NCBI RefSeq assembly: GCF_025024155.1
Contig: NW_026251844.1
Coordinates: 1-59,629, forward strand
Length of the DNA: 59,629 nt
Direction of reading: 5' to 3'
Source of the DNA: Gamsiella multidivaricata
Lineage: Eukaryota > Mortierellomycota > Mortierellomycetes > Mortierellales > Mortierellaceae
This document shows positions 11,897 to 25,741 of the stretch, one piece after another; the first letter of the stretch is position 1, and the number at the start of each line of letters is the position of its first letter. Below the pieces are notes generated by a model that did no database searches, had not been told where the DNA came from, and saw only the letters and a program-made list of their open reading frames with translations. The position numbers and the translations under genes are program-made.

Positions 11897-13867
11897 ATGG
11901 CAACCACATCGCTGACGGCTATTCCATCCACCCAGCCCAGCTGTGGTCCCATCTCTGTACTGCAGCCCATTCCCCATTGTCCATCCACCAACGCAACCAG
12001 CGATCCCCTGGGTTGCTTCATTCAACCAACAGGTCTCTTCTGCGCACCGCTCTCGACCACCCGTGGCTTCCGCTACAGCCTCGAACCCTTCTCTCGACAG
12101 AGCAACAGTACCGGAAATACCACCGCCGGCACTACTAATAGCACCAGCAGTACAGGAGCGACACTTCCTCATTTCATCCTCTCGCTATCCACTGCCACCA
12201 ATGACAATACCACAAACCCATCCCCGCCTCTTCTTGGCGTCGATGGACAGCCTGTCAATTACGAAGGACCCGCTCGACTTGGTCAGACCTGCATTGGTAT
12301 ACCCTTGCCAGCGACTACGGACCCGTTGTTCCAGACTCTAGTCTCGATCGCCAACCAGCGATTGAACGACACAACCGGCTTCCTCCCTGGTGTGGGCGCC
12401 GGACAGGATGTGTTCAAGCTCCGAGGCGACTGTGAGCAAGGATCCTATTGTGACCCGACCGTTTCTAGCGCCGGCGCGGGCACATGCAGGGAACAACTAC
12501 CGAATTTCCACAACTGCACATCCTACATGCAATGTATTTCTCAGCGTTGCGACGAGCCACCTGTGGATATCAAGATCGTCCACCGGAGGAAGAGGAGCAC
12601 TAGACAGTCTCTATTGGATATTGTCCGACAATTTCAGTCACAAGAACATACAATCGAGCGACGCGCCGATGCGGGGTTCACTGTTTGCCTGCCTTCCAGA
12701 ATCGAGCGAGGCGGCGGTACTGGCTCAGGCGTAGACCCTGACGAAGGACAGGGAGCTGGAGGATCACAGAATGGTGGGAAAACATCCCCAAAGTTTCCCG
12801 CCTGGATGGGTGCGATTATCGCCATGATTGTTATCCTTGGAGCCGCATTTATCTTTGGTCTGGCACGGCGGAGGAAAAAACTTAGGGACGAGGAGGAAAA
12901 AAAGAGGAAGAAGGGTGCGCGGGTTATGATGGGACGCGACCGGGAACGACACATGGTTCTGTCGTCGAGTATCCAGGACGAGAAGGACGAGAAGGACGAG
13001 TACCTATACCAGATGGGGCCTGAGTACCATCAGCCAGGTCAGGACATGCACCGACTTGGTTTTCTTGGTGCGCTGTTCAGCAAGCGGCGCAAGAGCAGCA
13101 ACGATGGCAGACGTACCGCTGCAGAGAGCTCCAAGTCTGTGGATGCAATGTCGACGAGAGATGGCTCCATTATTTCGATGGCCGATCTCGAAACTCAGTC
13201 CCATCAGGGTGATGGTCACTCCTTCGAAGCCGCATCCTTTCATACCAACCAGGCTGTGTTTGCAGGTGCTCCTGGGAAAATGACCTCGCCCTTTGATCCC
13301 CCAGGTTCACCATCGACTGAGCTAGATCCCAATGATATCTCTGCCGCTGCAGCAAGCAACTCGCTTAGCCCAGCCTCAAGGCTGTCTGTCGTTATACCCA
13401 GAATTACCACAGCGACTTCAGAGCCGCAGATTCAATCGCCTTCGACATCAGAATCGCCTACTTCGGCACCACCTTCAGGACAGAGTAGGTTCGAAGAAGG
13501 AGAATCTCCTTTGCCGTCGTCATCTACACAGAACCTACAGCATCCATCTGGCGGCGCGCTGGCGTCATCCCGACCCATATCTGCAACTGGGTCGTCGCCA
13601 TCCTTGTTCGACTCTTCCTATTCGCCCACATATCCACATTCCCATTCCCATTCAGACACATCATCTACGCCCTCGAGAAGCAGCTCCGGGAAAGACTTTT
13701 TGTCGACACCATCACAACCGAGTGCTTCGCAGCATGGTTCGAATTCCATTATCTCACCTGTCTCGCCCGTTTCTCCTATCTCGCCAAGGAGGCCACCGTT
13801 GTCGAGTGGCCAGTCCTCAAGGCTTTCACATCGACAGAGCATTCAGCCTACTATGCGGAAGTCGTAG
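11897..13867 (+). CDS. Single-pass, Cys-rich membrane protein of unknown function
   Basis: Intronless, 656 aa from the ATG at 11897 (CAACCATGG context). I do not recognise the family. Residues 1-300 are Thr/Ser/Asn-rich with many NxS/T sites and about a dozen Cys, including a cluster with spacing GDCEQGSYC, then TC, NC, QC, RC. This suggests a disulphide-bonded extracytoplasmic domain. A hydrophobic helix at about 302-323 (MGAIIAMIVILGAAFIFGLA) is followed by RRRKK, which predicts a cytoplasmic C-terminus. The remaining 330 residues are charged near the membrane, then Ser/Pro-rich and probably disordered. No classical N-terminal signal peptide is visible, so either topology comes from the single helix or a leader exon upstream is missed. 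The layout resembles fungal Mid2/Wsc-type surface sensors, but there is no sequence match I can claim. Confidence 0.8.
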   Translation: MATTSLTAIPSTQPSCGPISVLQPIPHCPSTNATSDPLGCFIQPTGLFCAPLSTTRGFRYSLEPFSRQSNSTGNTTAGTTNSTSSTGATLPHFILSLSTATNDNTTNPSPPLLGVDGQPVNYEGPARLGQTCIGIPLPATTDPLFQTLVSIANQRLNDTTGFLPGVGAGQDVFKLRGDCEQGSYCDPTVSSAGAGTCREQLPNFHNCTSYMQCISQRCDEPPVDIKIVHRRKRSTRQSLLDIVRQFQSQEHTIERRADAGFTVCLPSRIERGGGTGSGVDPDEGQGAGGSQNGGKTSPKFPAWMGAIIAMIVILGAAFIFGLARRRKKLRDEEEKKRKKGARVMMGRDRERHMVLSSSIQDEKDEKDEYLYQMGPEYHQPGQDMHRLGFLGALFSKRRKSSNDGRRTAAESSKSVDAMSTRDGSIISMADLETQSHQGDGHSFEAASFHTNQAVFAGAPGKMTSPFDPPGSPSTELDPNDISAAAASNSLSPASRLSVVIPRITTATSEPQIQSPSTSESPTSAPPSGQSRFEEGESPLPSSSTQNLQHPSGGALASSRPISATGSSPSLFDSSYSPTYPHSHSHSDTSSTPSRSSSGKDFLSTPSQPSASQHGSNSIISPVSPVSPISPRRPPLSSGQSSRLSHRQSIQPTMRKS

Positions 13868-14532
13868 TGTTGTTAAATATGTCAAAGAAGAAGAATGATA
13901 ATAATAATAAATAATAAAATAAAAAATAAACTGTCAGCTTGGCGCCATCGTGATGAATACGATACTTTGAAACTCGTGGAGATCCGTTTGAGGCATGGGT
14001 CGTACGCCCTTGATGTTTGCTGTACAGTACATGAACAAAGTTCGGATCCATGGTCTCCTGGATGGTCGTTGCAACCTTGGCACGATTCCAGCTGGTGAAG
14101 GAATCGAGGAGGGTCCCCGCAGGTAGCTGGGTTCCATCAATGGGAGTGGGCGACTCTCTTGTCTATATCCAGAATCCGAAGGACAACACAAGCAGTGAAA
14201 TTGACTCGACTGCAGGAGAATCGGGGTCTGGACAAGCTGGAGGGTATGGATATGAGACTGTTGGAGCTGTGCCACAATATCAATTGAGAATTGACAAGGA
14301 ACAAGGGACGCGTTTTTGGGTAACTTCTACTGCGAGTCAGTAAATGCAGAAATTGCGGGGTGTGTTGTCGAGACGAACATGGGGGGAGTTCCTTTGGATG
14401 GACACATTCAATGGTGACCGTCGATACGACCTGCTCGCATCCGTGAGGCAGCAGTACTTAATGGTACTTAGTGCTTGCGAATTGGCGCCATATATTGGGC
14501 ATGAGATGAGGCACCAAGGCTTTATTCACCTC

Positions 14533-14557
14533 TTTTTTTTTTTTTTTTTTTTTTTTT
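14533..14557. repeat. Poly-T run
   Basis: An uninterrupted T-run of about 25 bases in intergenic DNA. It is one of many long A/T homopolymers in the window. Confidence 0.9.
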
Positions 14558-15300
14558 CTTTTTTCTACCCAATACCCAACTCCATATCCATGGTCATTAA
14601 AGCTATACACATGCACACTTGCATAGAGGGCCCAGTTATTTTGACTCCGGTACATGGGGTATTTGGTTGGTGGAGCTTTAGTTAGCCTTTTGTTCATTTT
14701 GTATATGCGCATCCAGGGGTTTGGGGATGTCTTTGCTTGGACAGTAAGGGAATCCGAGGTTGCATCCTGTCTCTGCCGAGAAATAAACATCCTTCTTTAG
14801 GAATGATCTCTAGTGTAGACACATGCTTAAAGCGATTCTTTTTGTTGTTGTTGTTGTTGTAGAAGGATCGACAGCCTATTCAGAAGCGCTGACTAAATCG
14901 TGTGGTTGGATTACGATGCTGTGGTGCTTATTATGATCACTCCTGTTCTATCCATGAATGTGGCAGAGAGCAGGGAGCATGCTGCTAATGTTGGACTTTA
15001 TGCTTAACACAGATGTAGTCCTCTAACATGGACTAGATAGGGTTCCATCCTGGATACAAGGTTTACGCCTTGGGCTATGGACCGTGCGACCCACCACCAT
15101 GGGAAATGAGGGGAGGTGGTCCAAAAAAGCATGCAGTGAGGAAACATTAGGGTTCATTTAATATTTTGAGTCGAGGGACAAATACATGTTGCATAGGATG
15201 GGGGTTTCCGGGTGGAGGGTGGGTCGTGTCAGAGGCTTCTTCTCTGTCATTTTCAGTTTTCTGGTCCGGACAAGGCTTCAATGCTCCGTAAAGTTCCCTC

Positions 15301-15335
15301 AAAAAAAAAAAAATAAAAAATAAAAAATAAAAAAT
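15301..15335. repeat. A-rich (AAAAAAT) microsatellite
   Basis: An A12 run followed by TAAAAAA units, ending at ATTC. It lies in intergenic DNA about 530 bases upstream of the alanine aminotransferase start. Confidence 0.85.
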
Positions 15336-15854
15336 TCAAGTGGACTTGTACATAGGGTTGTTTCCAGGTCAGTGAGTGCTGCAGAAATACGGATTGATGG
15401 CGTGGCATGTATGACAACGCATGGTGATCCTCGCATCATGGTCCCCGCGTGGGGCCTGAGGAGGAGGGAGGGGGGATCCAGAGCAGGGCCAAGTGGAGGC
15501 GGTGTGGAGCGGGTTAGAGTTGGGCACGTCGAGTCATTTCCGGGCCTGGCCAATCAAATGGGGCAGGCAGGCAGGGGCTGAACCAGGCCTCTGCCCGCTC
15601 AAAGCACAGTGTTGTTTTTTACATCCCACCCTGCGTACCCCACGCACGCACGCAAAAGTGTCGCTTCCGACTGCTTCTCGTCTCCGCCCTTTTCGTCCTC
15701 TCCCGTGTCCGCCTCGACTGATGAGCTTCCCCTGGACTCGATCCATTTCCTGATCCCCAATCTCTACATCCATCCCGGCTATTTTAGTTTTGGTTTCTCT
15801 ATTCTATTCTATTTAGGTCCCAACCCCACTTTGGAAACACCTCCCCCTCCGCCG

Positions 15855-15862
15855 TATAAATA
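15855..15862 (+). promoter_or_regulatory. TATA box abutting the first ALT start codon
   Basis: A perfect TATAAATA lies 2 bases before the ATG at 15865. Transcription driven by it would normally begin at least 25-30 bases downstream, so inside the first coding exon. Such transcripts would use the in-frame ATG at 15988 and lack the mitochondrial leader. See the finding on ALT. Confidence 0.55.
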
Positions 15863-15864
15863 CA

Positions 15865-18574
<2,710 letters not shown>

Positions 18575-18609
18575 AGCTATTCACAGTGGAATATATTCAG
18601 AGATAGCAG

Positions 18610-18617
18610 TATAAATA
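18610..18617 (+). promoter_or_regulatory. TATA box of URA3
   Basis: TATAAATA lies 172 bases before the URA3 ATG and only 36 bases beyond the ALT stop codon. The URA3 promoter must therefore overlap the ALT 3' UTR. Confidence 0.6.
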
Positions 18618-18781
18618 ATTTTTACAAGGCGTTGCGCAAACATTCTACATGCATCAATGACAAAGAAGTGGCTTACAGCCACTTTCAAAAACACTCTCAT
18701 TCCATTTCAAGGGCAAAGCAGTTTGTTCGCAGTGGTTCGTTGTTCGTCGTTCGCTGTTTTGCCATTCGTTCTCTTCCAACC

Positions 18782-19795
18782 ATGTCTGCTTCCAAGTCCT
18801 ATCTCGAGCGCTCCAAGCTCCATTCCAACCCCACGGCCAAGGCCTTTTTGGAGCTCATGGAGCGCAAAAAGTCCAATTTGTCTGTCGCTGCTGATCTCAC
18901 CTCCAAGGCAGCACTGATCGAGTTGGCAGACAAAGTGGGCCCTTATATCTGTCTGCTCAAGGTATTGGCCTCCCCCCTCCAGGATTGGCTAATCTGACAC
19001 CCCTATCTTTTCTCTAGCAAAAAGAAAATGCGCCGAATCCGGTAAGGATGCTGATCTGTGAATTATTTTACTGCAAAACTATGTAGACCCATATCGATGT
19101 CGTTGATGACTTTGATCACGACTTGGTGGACCAGCTCACGGCGTTGGCCAAGAAGCACGACTTTATGATCTTTGAGGACCGCAAGTTTGCCGATATTGGT
19201 TAGTGGTGCCACCCATGATCGCTGGTCTTCCTCGTGGAGTATAATCCAATTAAGCGTGGCTCAACTCGGCATATTGACGAGCATCGTTACCACGATAGGC
19301 AATACTGTCAAGCTTCAGTACAGTTCTGGTGTGTACAAGATCGCTTCCTGGTCCGACATCACCAACGCCCACACTGTTCCCGGCGAGGGCATCATCCAGG
19401 GACTTCGCGAGGTGGGACTCCCCTTGAACCGCTGCCTACTCTTGTTGGCTGAGATGTCGTCTGCAGGAACCTTGGCCAAGGGCGACTACACCAAGACGAC
19501 GGTTGAATTGGCACGCAAGTACAAGGACTTTGTCGTTGGATTTATTGCCATGCAAAGATATGAGGACAAGGAGGGCGATGACTTTATCTACATGACGCCC
19601 GGTGTTGGACTGGATCAGACATCCGATGGGCTTGGTCAGCAGTGGAAGCACCCTCGGGAGGTCGTGTACGATCGTGGATGCGATGTTATTATTGTCGGAC
19701 GCGGTATTTATGGCAAGGGCAGAGATCCTGCCAAGGAGGCGAAGCGGTACCAGGAAGCCGGATGGGACGCTTATTTGGAGAGGATCTCCAAGTAG
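18782..19795 (+). CDS. URA3: Orotidine-5'-phosphate decarboxylase
   Basis: Model: join 18782-18961, 19087-19198, 19299-19795 (262 aa, matching the usual 260-270). It catalyses the last step of UMP synthesis in the cytosol. Visible motifs are VGPYICLLK at the first exon boundary followed by THIDVVDDF, the catalytic [20 protein letters not shown] with Asp91, Lys93 and Asp96 at the same numbers as in yeast Ura3, then [33 protein letters not shown] and IIVGRGIYG. The Ura3-type 'EDRKFADIG' and the eukaryotic length place it with fungal monofunctional enzymes. Intron 1 holds a 24-nt stretch with perfect splice sites at both ends that could act as a cassette exon; the family sequence argues against its inclusion in active enzyme. 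A TTAAA-type polyadenylation context follows the stop. Confidence 0.97.
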
Positions 19796-20215
19796 AACGG
19801 TTGCTGTCTTTATTAAACCAAAAGGAATGATATCATAAGCTATATTCTGCCTTTGCCAGCAATGCTCGGATTTTTTTTTTCTCATTTTATTCAATAGAAA
19901 AAAAAATGAAAGCCAGTAAATTTGGTCGTGGTATCAACGATGAGGAATAGATGAGAGTCAAGATATTGTGTAGTCTAGTCGTTGTTTAAGAAGGAAAGCT
20001 GGTTCTAGGTGAAGTGAGAAGTGAGGAATGCTTCTTTTGAAGCGAGCACTTTCCCACCGCGACCATGACTGTTCTTTTACACGACCAGCCACGCAGAGTA
20101 AACACCCCTGGCGTCGCGTCCATATTCACATGCGGACCTAGCTCGTTCCAGACCTGATTCGCCTTCTGTTCTTCATTCCGTTCTGCTTTCCCAACAACGT
20201 CTCCCTCGCATCTAC
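19796..20215. other. Intergenic region, URA3 to NAA50
   Basis: 420 bases with the URA3 3' UTR, T9/A9 tracts near 19871-19905 (a possible hairpin at the transcript end) and the 5' flank of NAA50. No gene is seen. Confidence 0.5.
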
Positions 20216-20997
20216 ATGACTCCACCAGCCATCGACATGAACGCTGCCTCAACTACCATGACGACTGAAGACAACAAGCCCAAGACCGCCGCCTTCCGCG
20301 TCGGTCTTGGTGACATCACACCCAACAACCTGGGTCAGCTCAAGCGCCTGAACACAGTTCTTTTCCCGGTTGTTTATACCGCTAGCTTCTACAAGGACGT
20401 GCTCGACGTTGGCGAGTTTGCAAAGATTAGTATGTGTCTGGATGTTACCCAGGGTAGCGAATCGGATGCGACACGACAGTGGATATAAACAATCTTTCTA
20501 ACCGGCTGTTGTTTACCCGCTGTTGCCTGATAGTCTACTTTAACGACGTCTGTGTCGGCGCTGTCTGCTGTCGCAAAGAAAATGTGGCTGGGTCGACATC
20601 CCTGCAAAATCTCTATATTGCGACTCTGGGAGTCCTCGCACCATACCGTCGCCTTGGATTGGGTACGATCTCTTGAATCGATTGAACAGGAAGAGGACAA
20701 TGCTACGACACGATATCGCAAAGGGGGGGGAAATAGTTATTAATTCAGTGGTCATCACTGTTCATACAACTAGGGTCCAAATTACTGGAGCACATCATCG
20801 AGAATGCAGAGTTGCCGCCTTCGACGGGACCCAAGATTGCAAAGATGTATTTGCATGTGCAGACGGACAACGAGGAGGCATTAGAGTTTTACAAGAAGCA
20901 TGGATTCAACGTGGCAGAGAAGTGCGAGAACTACTACCCACAGTTTGAAGTCTCGGATGCATTCAGGCTGGAAAAGGTGCTGGTTAAGGACGAGTAA
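20216..20997 (+). CDS. NAA50: N-alpha-acetyltransferase 50 (NatE catalytic subunit)
   Basis: Model: join 20216-20429, 20534-20662, 20774-20997 (188 aa). It is a GNAT-fold enzyme that acetylates N-terminal Met of Met-hydrophobic proteins at the ribosome, usually with the NatA complex. The match to animal NAA50 is continuous: LGDITPNNLGQLKRLN, FPVVYTASFYKDVL, YFNDVCVGAVCCR, the acetyl-CoA loop YRRLGLG (109-115), IYLHVQ-like MYLHVQTDNEEA and FYKKHGFN. A Thr/Met-rich N-terminal extension of about 25 residues precedes the fold. Internal Mets at codons 8 and 15 could be alternative starts; 20216 is the first in frame. Confidence 0.95.
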
Positions 20998-21424
20998 GAG
21001 GGACAGGACATATATAACAACAAAGGACAGAGTCTTGAGCAAACGATCTACTTTTTATCGAATAAAGAGAAACGTTTTTGCTACACACGTCTATGGTCGC
21101 GGTTATGTGTTGCTGGGAGAACTGCGCGAGAAACGCGGATACGAATTGGCGCCTTTTTCATTCAGTGCCGCAATGTGTGGCTGTAGACATGTAATATGAT
21201 GTTGCAATCGATCAAAGGGACGGGCTGTGCGGAAGAAGAGGGGCTAAAAATATATATAAAAGAGCGCGGAGAACAGTAGTCTAGCCTTTGCCCAATACCC
21301 TCACGCGGCGCTCTCTCTTCCCTGCGTTCACTCGTTTGATTCCCTTCATTGAAAACACACCCCGCCTTCGCCCATTCAATAGGTACCACCTGTTCTGGAA
21401 AGATCAGCACACAACTCGCCCGCC
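20998..21424. promoter_or_regulatory. 5' flank of the CSC1-type channel gene, with TATA box
   Basis: This holds the NAA50 3' UTR and then a strong TATA element, TATATATAAAAG at 21251-21262, about 165 bases before the ATG at 21425. The leader between is C/T-rich. No gene is seen. Confidence 0.6.
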
Positions 21425-24400
21425 ATGGACTTTTCTCAGTCGTCCTTCAGGTACCCAACCAATCAACAGCAATTCACTAGCGCGCTCTTGTTCGGCTGTC
21501 TCATTCAGTCTCGATCACACTCCTTTTGTTCGAGCAAACGACCTGACCCTTGTGGCCCTTTGACGTGCCCTCCATTGCTAGGGTTCAAGGCTATTACGGA
21601 TATGAGGAGACATATTCAGACTATGGAATCATAAAACCAGGTAACACTCGAGCGCCTCGACGGATAAATGACCCATGCGTATTTCACGCACTTTATGCTC
21701 AACGGAGGGAAACACGATGTCTAATGCCGCTTGGTGGGTGTCTTCTTTTCTCCGCAATGGTTAATTGACGCGCTGATAGGCAAAAAGACCGCCAACTCGA
21801 CTGGTCTTACAGGCCAGCTGGTGATTTCATTTGCCCTGGGGTTTGCAGCCCTCTTCCTCTTTTGCCTACTAAGAACTCGATGGGTGGTCATGTTTGCTCC
21901 TCGCACAAAGCTCCGCAGGTAATGTTTTTGCGGGAGAGGATAATGACGTTGAAGAGATGATGGATTTGCAACCATGGCAAGGAAAACCATGCAGCAATAG
22001 GCATGGGAATGGAAGATTCTGCCGTGTCTAGATTGTTCTTCCTTCACCTACTGTCAACTATAGGCAAGGTTGGAACAGGGAAGACGGCTGACCGTTATTT
22101 TTGTTCCTGTTCCTGAATTTTTCCCACAAATACCAAAGGCACACTCCCCCTATCCTCTCAACAACGTTCTTTGGATGGATCCCACAGTTGTTACGCATTC
22201 CGGAGGCGGAAGTGCTTGACTGCGTCGGTCTTGATGCAGCGATGGTAAGTGCTATAGAAATGGCTCACGCGACACATTGGGATTGTTAAATAGGAGTATG
22301 ATATTGCAATCACCTTTGCGCAATGGTGCTGACGATAGTTCTGCCCTGTCTCCCGTAGTTGCTTCGGTTCTACCACATGTCAATCAAACTGTTTTCGTGT
22401 TGTATGATCCCTGGACTCTTGGTCATTTTGCCTGTCAACTACTACTCCGCCGAAAAGAACAGCGGTCCAGCATACCCGAATGACCCAGACGATGACGGAT
22501 CTGTACCATCCTATCTCGATGGAAATACAGAATTCCAGGGCACTTCGCTTCTCTATCTGTTCACCCAGTTCACCTTCACGTGGGTCTTTTCCATCCTCAC
22601 CATGTACGCCATCTGGCACACGTACGAGGGTTATATCGCCATCCGACGCAAATACATGATGAGGCGTTCAAATTCTATCACCAACCGTTCTGTGATGGTC
22701 GTCGGTCTGCCCTCTCATCTTCAGAACGACCGTGCATTGGCAACGTTTTATGAGTCCCTGGGCGCCGGAACGGTGGAGAGCGCGCATGTATGCCGTCATG
22801 TGAGAACACTGAAGCGGATGGTTGAGCAGCGCGCTCACGCCCTAAGGATGCTTGAGGATGTTTATTCAAAGTACTATGGCAATCCCTCGGATTTCCCAGG
22901 ATATGATCCGGACAAGGTCCTGGCTGACAACGACCGTCTTCTCACTGACGCTCACGCAGAGGATGAGGATCACGACGAGAGCACGAATGAAAATTCATCC
23001 CTTCTCCGTCCTCAGGGCAAAAAGAGACCAACCATGCGACTGGGTTTCTTGGGACTCTTCGGCAAGAAGGTCGACAAGATCGATCATTGCAGGGAGATCT
23101 TTGTGACACTCGACAGGGCCGTCCAAAAGATGCGCCTGTCGCGTATTTTTGCAACCACTAGCATCGGGTTCGTCACCTTCGAGGACATGCGTTCCGCAGT
23201 AGGTGCCAGTTCCGGAGTTTTAGCTTGGGTCCTATGATGATCAGCATTAAGAGCGAACATGATCTAGTAGCAAATTCTGACGAATTCCTCCTTTTATCAA
23301 TGATAGCAAACCCTGGCACAAACGGTCAACACTCAAGAAACGCTTTCGTGCGAAACAACTCTCGCGCCAGAGCCACGCGACGTCTTCTGGGATAATCTGA
23401 ACCTCCCACCAAGCGAGCTTGGCGTCCGATCTGTCGTTGTGAACACAACAGTGTTCTTCTTGATTTTCTTCTGGTCTGGACCGATTGGTGTGTTCTCATC
23501 TTTCTTGAACCTCGAGTCGTTGGAGAAGCTGATCCCTGGTGTCTCCAAGATTGCGGCGGCCAGTCCAGTCCTCAAGTCCTTGATCCAAGGATTTTTGCCC
23601 ACCGTTGGTGTCACAGTCTTCTTGGCTGTCGTACCCAAGATCTTGGGGGCCCTCTGTGAGTCCCAGGGCATTCAGTCGCGCTCTGGAGTCGCACGATCGC
23701 TTTACAACAAGTACTTTACGTTCATCCTCTTCAATGTCGTCCTTGTGTTCACGGTCGTTGGAACTTGGGCACAGGCTGTCAATAAGGTCTACCATGACAT
23801 TGGCGAACTGACGCTTCTGCTGGCGGCTTCACTTCCTCGGGTTGCGCCCTTCTTTGTTAACTATGTCATCCTCAAGGGCGTCGGCTTATTCCCACTTCAG
23901 CTCCTGCAGATCGGTGATGTTATCGAACAGACCTTCCGCGGCATACTGTCCAAGACCCCTCGCGACTACGCTGAGGCACGCGCACCACCAGAGCTTCACC
24001 ATGGAGTCGTTTATTCCAATGCCACCTTGATGTTCGTCATTGTGCTCATCTATTCGTGCATCAAGCCTCTGATCCTCGTGTTTGGTGTGATATTTTTTGT
24101 TCTGGGCTACGTTGTCTTCAAGTACCAGCTTCTCTACGTCTTCTTTCATCCTTATGAATCCGGCGGCAGAACCTGGCCTATGGTCTACAACCGCATCACT
24201 CTGGGTTTGCTCATTTTCCAATTGACAATGCTGGGGCTCTTCATGTTGAAGCAATCCTACATCCTCGGAGCCTTGTTGTCACCTCTTCCCATCGGCACTG
24301 TGTGGTTCTGGTACTGGACGACAGGCATGTACAAGGATTCTGCAGAGTTCATTCCGCTCGAACTCCTTCGTCCCTCTGAACTCGAGGCCGAGATCGGAGC

Positions 24401-25421
24401 CCATAATGCATATTCTGCTCAGGAGGAGGAGGCCTCTGCAGTAACAGCTGCTGCCATTGGATCTTCAAATCAAGTACCTGGACATGTTCTCATCAGCATC
24501 GATGGCGTCAATAACCAGCAGTCCAAGGCCTCGAACGGCAAAGGGAACGGGAAAGGAAACGGCGTGGTTGTAGGTACCGCAGCGGCTGTGGTCACGCCCG
24601 GGGGAACTCAGCGTCCTGTCCCCAAGAGCGTGGTCGAGGATGATGATTACCAGGCAATTCCCGACCGGTACACGGATTACCGACAGCCACCGATGACATT
24701 GTTCCCTGGAGTGTTGAACTCTGGTATGCGACAGTACAACCATCCGGCAATGGCAGGACCCCTACCGACACTGTGGTTGCCGCTCAGGAAGGGTGATGCG
24801 GGCAAGAATCCGAATCAAGACGAAGAATCGAGAATTGGCGCACACTATACGGATTCAGATACAGAATCTGAGCATCATGTACATGAACACGTTGAAGCAG
24901 CGTTGGCACGACCACCACTGATGTTGCCGACTCAGGGGTCGGATGAGCCACAGAGCTACGATGAAGGCGACAATCTTGTTGGAGGAGGACAAGACGAGGA
25001 TATACCGGGACCTGAGGGCGGACGTAAGAATACTACGTCGACTACTGCAGATGTTGGAACGGCTACGACGAGCGGCTCTCCTGGTCGGGCTCCCCAGGCC
25101 ATTCCTGCAACACCTGCTGTTGAAACTGCAGCTGCGTCATCGTCATCTGCGCAACCAGATGCAACGGTAGCAGCAGCAGCAGCAGAAGAAGATTCCAAGA
25201 GGAATTCTGCAGTAGAAGGCATCAATGATGTGTATTACCATCATCCAGAAAAGCGAGAGTCTGGCACAACTGCTGTTTCTTCTTCCGATCCGCCTGGCAC
25301 CAGCGAACGCGTTCGGACTGTTCAAGGTCAAGGATCGAGTGGCAATCTTCTGCGTGACCAGACAAATTCTGCTGCAGAAGATAATGCCGACAGAGCAGGG
25401 AACGCGTCTTCGAATAAGTGA
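21425..25421 (+). CDS. Calcium-permeable stress-gated cation channel (CSC1/OSCA/TMEM63 family)
   Basis: Model: join 21425-21450, 21582-21640, 21780-21918, 22139-22244, 22359-23198, 23307-25421 (1094 aa, all joins in frame). Family blocks in order are: a first helix (VISFALGFAALFLFCLL), the amphipathic segment with FFGWIPQLLRIPE and LDAAMLLRFYHMSIKLF, a second/third helix pair ending WHTYEGYIAIRRKYM, then a cytosolic RNA-recognition-like domain (RSVMVVGLPSHLQ, then IGFVTFEDMRSA). DVFWDNL and the RSN1_7TM pore domain follow (WSGPIGVFSS, GFLPTVGVTVFLAVVPKIL, FFVNYVILKGVGL, YSCIKPLIL, YVFFHPYESGG). These channels open on hyperosmotic or mechanical stress in plasma membrane. The last 350 residues are a polar, Ala/Glu/Ser-rich tail. 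Exon 1 is only 26 bases and exon 2 is 59. Confidence 0.95.
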
Positions 25422-25741
25422 TGAACCTTGTCTGGCGATACTTTGACACCTTGCGCGCCAAATAAAGTAAAATAAAAACGTTTTGCATCATACAACAAAA
25501 TCGCATGCGGGGGGGGGTTCGGTGCACGGGCCAAGGTGATGATTTTTGAGTGAGTATCAAATTTAGCAGGGCTCTTGTTTCATGAAATTTCAAGACGGAG
25601 AGCCAGGGCAATTATTTTGGTCAGCCAATCACCGTGCACCACCGAATCGCAGGGCAAGGGCAGCAAAGGGCGTTCTGGATCCACATTTCATCCCCCTTTC
25701 TCATCTCTTCATCACATCACATCTCCCCCTCTCCTCTCATC
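25422..25741. promoter_or_regulatory. 5' flank of the signal peptide peptidase gene
   Basis: It contains two AATAAA-like signals for the channel gene (near 25461-25475), a G9 run near 25508 and a CCAAT box near 25625 in a GTCAGCCAATCACC context. A C/T-rich leader follows. No gene is seen. Confidence 0.5.

Larger units (their letters stand above)
13868..15864. other. Long intergenic region with weak short open frames
   Basis: Two kilobases separate the Cys-rich membrane protein from alanine aminotransferase. Near 13934-14343 both strands carry short open stretches with protein-like composition: plus 14050-14343, 97 codons, and an overlapping minus-strand stretch with a possible acceptor near 14190. 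Neither has a recognisable domain and they exclude each other, so I call neither a gene. A decayed gene is possible. The rest holds a T-run (about 14533-14557), a TTG microsatellite (14842-14860) and an A-rich AAAAAAT tract (15301-15335). Its right end should be the ALT promoter. Confidence 0.4.

Noticed and set aside
14050..14343. A 97-codon plus-strand frame and an overlapping minus-strand frame with a possible acceptor
   Set aside because: Both look mildly protein-like but exclude each other, lack a credible first exon and match nothing I know. They are described only as part of the intergenic region.
22285..22358. An extra exon in the CSC1-type channel between 22285 and 22345
   Set aside because: It would insert residues between LDAAM and LLRFYHM, which are contiguous in the family. 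The direct join 22244/22359 is in frame and preferred.
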